Source: Parabacteroides sp.
GTDB taxonomy: Bacteria; Bacteroidota; Bacteroidia; Bacteroidales; Tannerellaceae
Assembly: GCA_020026285.1 (NCBI GenBank)
Contig: JAHHQS010000113.1
Location: forward strand, 1-12,771
Reading direction: 5' to 3'
Length of the DNA stretch: 12,771 nucleotides
In this document: positions 12,561 through 12,771 of the stretch, piece after piece
How the letters are laid out: each line of letters opens with the position of its first letter
Numbering within the stretch: the stretch's first letter is position 1
Notes under the pieces: generated by a model
The model's input: only the letters and a program-made list of their open reading frames with translations
Database searches by the model: none
Told to the model about the DNA's origin: nothing
Translations under genes and position numbers: made by a program

Positions 12561-12771
12561 GTGAATAAATGTGGATAGCTCGTTAAAAACATATTCATAA
12601 CTGGTGAATATAAAATGAAAAATATTTCTTGTTTCATTCAAAAACTTATTCATACAAGTAATGAATCCAAATTACAAAAAAAAGATAACTATTTTTTTTA
12701 TAAAGTATTCACCATTTATTTACACCTATAAACATACTATTTTAGATAAAAACTTATTCGCAATCCAGATA
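12560..12771. other. gene-free AT-rich stretch with clustered DnaA-box-like 9-mers
   Basis: I see no gene between 12537 and the window end. Against the DnaA box TTWTNCACA, five 9-mers have a single mismatch. They are TTATTCACT (12560-12568, minus), CTATCCACA (12570-12578, minus), TTATTCATA (12646-12654, plus), TTATTTACA (12716-12724, plus) and TTATTCGCA (12754-12762, plus). Three weaker ones are ATATTCATA (12591-12599, plus), ATATTCACC (12603-12611, minus) and GTATTCACC (12705-12713, plus). ATATTCA (12591-12597) and TGAATAT (12605-12611) form a dyad. A/T tracts at 12675-12705 could serve as an unwinding element. This may be a replication-origin-like or DnaA-regulated region, or chance in AT-rich DNA. 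The window ends before its right border. Confidence 0.35.

Noticed and set aside
12537..12653. N-terminal extension of the SpoU methyltransferase
   Set aside because: No SPOUT-family similarity, upstream of the -7 box, and includes the DnaA-box-like repeats.
1..12771. Mobile element, prophage or CRISPR array
   Set aside because: No transposase, integrase or phage protein, no long direct repeats with regular spacers, and no terminal inverted repeats. The tRNA genes are not followed by an integrase or a duplicated tRNA end.

Overview
The window looks like an ordinary chromosomal core segment of a low-G+C member of the Bacteroidota, most likely Bacteroidales (Bacteroides-like). Three things point there. 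First, nearly every gene start is preceded by the Bacteroidetes sigma-ABfr -7 box TAnnTTTG, several with a TTG/TTTG element 19-20 nt upstream. Second, the protein families are Bacteroidota-typical: PorX (receiver-PglZ), a DUF4294 protein, a PorV/PorQ-like outer-membrane protein and an Imm17-like small membrane protein. Third, there is little Shine-Dalgarno signal. By eye the DNA is roughly one third G+C. I see no insertion sequence, phage gene, integron or CRISPR array.

Left part (1-5270): a tRNA-Lys(TTT) cut by the window edge and an AI-2E-family transporter run leftward. Facing the transporter is a rightward S13 penicillin-binding protein (PBP4/DacB), then tyrS, tRNA-Gln(TTG) with its own promoter and a strong terminator, and a secreted alpha/beta-hydrolase esterase. 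The promoters of the transporter and the PBP face each other and overlap.

Middle part (5272-11253): six leftward genes. In transcription order they are a PorV/PorQ-like outer-membrane protein, a helix-hairpin-helix/outer-membrane beta-barrel protein, a radical SAM protein, porX, tsaE and an Imm17-like two-TM protein. The first two form a tight pair (10-nt gap), as do radical SAM-porX (28 nt) and tsaE-imm17 (8 nt). Promoter boxes subdivide the block.

Right part (11375-12771): a rightward DUF4294 secreted protein converges on a leftward SpoU/TrmH RNA methyltransferase, and both end at a shared hairpin. Upstream of the methyltransferase lies a gene-free, very AT-rich stretch with an unusual density of DnaA-box-like 9-mers, a possible origin-type element.

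For four genes (tsaE, HhH-barrel, PorQ-like, RNA methyltransferase) the longest open frame begins too far upstream. I moved the start inward because the -7 box lies on or downstream of the long start, or because the shorter start gives a clean signal peptide or family-length protein. The least explained parts are the HhH-barrel/PorQ-like outer-membrane pair, the Imm17-like protein tied to tsaE with no toxin nearby, and the DnaA-box-like cluster.
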